Source: Sphingomonas melonis | GTDB lineage: Bacteria > Pseudomonadota > Alphaproteobacteria > Sphingomonadales > Sphingomonadaceae | Direction: 5' to 3' | Length of the DNA stretch: 64,000 nucleotides | Assembly (NCBI RefSeq): GCF_013409985.1 | Contig: NZ_JACCBY010000002.1 | Location: 558,001 to 622,000 of the forward strand | In this document: one piece after another, positions 62,608 through 64,000 of the stretch | How the letters are laid out: each line of letters opens with the position of its first letter | How positions within the stretch are numbered: the stretch's first letter is position 1 | The notes under the pieces: model-generated | Seen by the model: only the letters and a program-made list of their open reading frames with translations | Databases searched by the model: none | Told to the model about the DNA's origin: nothing | Position numbers and translations under genes: made by a program

Positions 62608-64000
62608 GCGTCGGGGGCGTCGCGCACGTCGCCCTCGCCGGCAACACCGGCGCTGCCGATCGATCGATCGATCAGGCCCGACCGGCACATCCACCAGAAC
62701 AACAGCACACCGGGCAGCGCGGCCAACGTGGTCCCCCAGTAGAAGGCGACATAGCCGAAGCTTTCCACCAGCCGGCCGGTCGTCGTCGCGGTCAGCACCC
62801 GCCCGACGATGCTCGCCGCCGCCGAGATCATCGCATATTGCGCGGCGGTGAAGCGCAGGTCGCAGAGCGCCGAGAAATAGGCGACGACGGTCACGCCGCC
62901 GATGCCGCTCGCCAGATTCTCGAACGCCATCGCACCGGCGAGGCCGAGGTTGCTGTGCCCGGCGCCGGCGAGCAGCGCGAAGGCGGCGTTGGAGATCATC
63001 ATCAGCACGAGGCTGAGCATGACCGACCGCTTCAGCCCCATCCGCGCGTAGAGCACGCCGCCGATCGCGATGCCGATCCAGAACGCCCAAAAGCCGATCA
63101 GCACGTCGTAGAGCGCGATCTCGTCGTTGCTGAAATGCAGATCGTCGAGCAGCAGCCGCAGCGCCTGCTGTCCCAGCGTGTCGCCGATCTTGTGGAGCAG
63201 GATGAAGGCCAGGATGATGAAGGCGCCGTGGCGGCGGAAGAATTCGAGGAACGGGCTGACGATCGATGCCGCGATCTCGCGCGCGCCGTGGCGCTTGATC
63301 GGCTCGCGCCGGCGGTGCGGTTCGCCGCGCACCAGCGCGACGATCATCGCCGGGAAGGCGAACAGCACGCAGGCCAGATAGGCGACGTGCCAGTTGGATC
63401 GCGCCGCGATCACCAGCGCGAGCGCCCCGGCCAGGACCGAGCCGATCCGCCAGCCATATTGCGTCATGCCCGACCCGATGCCCATCTCTTCGGGCTCCAG
63501 CGTCTCGATCCGATAGGCGTCGATGACGATGTCGTAGGTCGCACCCGCAAAACCGACCAGCACCGTCGCGATGATCGTCGCCTGCAGGCTGGCGGCGGGG
63601 TCGACCAGCGCGAGATTGGCGACCGCCAGGATCACCAGCACGCCCGACAGCAGCACCCACGACACGCGCTGGCCGAGCCGGCCGAGCACTGGCAGCCTGA
63701 CGCCATCGACCATCCACGCCCATAACGGCTTCAGGTTGTAGACGAGGAAGCCGAGCGTGAAGGCGGTGATCGTGCTCTTGTCGAGCCCGTCCTGCTTCAG
63801 CCGCGTGGTCAACGTCGCGCCGATCATCGTGAAGGCCAGGCCCGACGATATGCCCATGAAGAACACCGCGATCGGCCCGCGCTCGGCATAGGGCGCGAGC
63901 GGTGCCAGCCGTGTCCGGAGCGCCGCCGAGCGCCGCATCATCACGATCAGCACCAGCACGACGGCCGCGACGATGAGGAAGTACAGGTTATTGCCGGTCA
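62604..64000 (-). CDS. AmpG-like MFS permease (5' end open at window edge)
   Basis: An AmpG-type MFS transporter, which imports anhydromuropeptides from peptidoglycan turnover. The core AERGPIAVFFMGISSGLAFTMIGATLTTRL and the rest (YNLKPLWAWMVDGVRLP, GFAGATYDIVIDAYRIE, MTQYGWRIGSVLAG, FYWGTTLAALPGVLLF) match the family, with about twelve helices and a variable tail. The frame continues beyond the internal start at 63959 to the window edge, adding TGNNLYFLIVAAVVLVLIVM, an additional N-terminal helix, so the true start lies at or past position 64000. This extension is unusual for AmpG and may alter topology. Confidence 0.85.
   Translation of the reverse strand, partial: TGNNLYFLIVAAVVLVLIVMMRRSAALRTRLAPLAPYAERGPIAVFFMGISSGLAFTMIGATLTTRLKQDGLDKSTITAFTLGFLVYNLKPLWAWMVDGVRLPVLGRLGQRVSWVLLSGVLVILAVANLALVDPAASLQATIIATVLVGFAGATYDIVIDAYRIETLEPEEMGIGSGMTQYGWRIGSVLAGALALVIAARSNWHVAYLACVLFAFPAMIVALVRGEPHRRREPIKRHGAREIAASIVSPFLEFFRRHGAFIILAFILLHKIGDTLGQQALRLLLDDLHFSNDEIALYDVLIGFWAFWIGIAIGGVLYARMGLKRSVMLSLVLMMISNAAFALLAGAGHSNLGLAGAMAFENLASGIGGVTVVAYFSALCDLRFTAAQYAMISAAASIVGRVLTATTTGRLVESFGYVAFYWGTTLAALPGVLLFWWMCRSGLIDRSIGSAGVAGEGDVRDAPDA

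Overview
The window is GC-rich chromosomal DNA from an alphaproteobacterium, most likely a Sphingomonas or close sphingomonad. The grounds are the gene order pcm-tolC-popZ(DUF2497) near valS, the run trpF-trpB-trpA-accD-folC, TonB-dependent receptors of the Xanthomonas/Caulobacter type, and many small proteins of the kind seen in sphingomonads. No rRNA, CRISPR array, transposase or prophage is visible. Three tRNA genes are present: Thr(UGU), Pro(UGG) and Cys(GCA).

Layout. 1-5.9 kb: partial cvpA, radA, a GT4 glycosyltransferase, a PadR regulator with a histidine-rich N-terminus overlapping a DUF2218 gene and preceded by two AAGATATAT palindromes, and rarA. 5.9-15.6 kb: an accessory carbohydrate block. 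A large TonB-dependent receptor lies between tRNA-Thr and tRNA-Pro, followed by a secreted GH42 enzyme and a divergent secreted GH115 alpha-glucuronidase, which suggests glucuronoxylan/hemicellulose use. A LacI-type operator candidate lies 80 bp upstream of the receptor. 15.8-23.6 kb: valS, a secreted S9 peptidase, a PopZ-like gene, tolC and pcm. 23.7-31.2 kb: a small membrane protein, tRNA-Cys, mutT, two Flp pilins, accA, xerD coupled to a secreted unknown protein, aroK-aroB and a DUF2256 gene.

31.3-38.7 kb: a MHYT-GGDEF-EAL c-di-GMP protein coupled to a GAF protein, a second TrpF-like gene, an EamA exporter, a Kef-type antiporter whose 5' end looks frameshifted, and a YfdX-like lipoprotein. 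38.7-49.3 kb: a siderophore-type TonB receptor with a Fur-like inverted repeat, a divergent TupA-type ATP-grasp gene, two tiny overlapping genes, a serine acetyltransferase, a type II NADH dehydrogenase, a Tat-exported GH2 beta-galactosidase, a short exported protein with strong expression signals, and a hexapeptide acyltransferase. 49.6-55.9 kb: a three-gene exported-protein operon with an M48 protease, divergent from an EEP-phosphatase/patatin pair, then lapA. 55.9-64 kb: pyrF, a lipoprotein, trpF-trpB-trpA-accD, folC, a small unknown gene, and an AmpG-like permease that is open at the window edge.

Most genes are housekeeping. The points that deserve a second look are the kef frameshift, the PadR/DUF2218 unit with paired palindromes, the tRNA-flanked polysaccharide locus, long perfect hairpins that recur between genes, the second TrpF with a changed KICG motif, and several exported unknown proteins in tight operons. 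I found no clear case of a wholly new multi-gene system.
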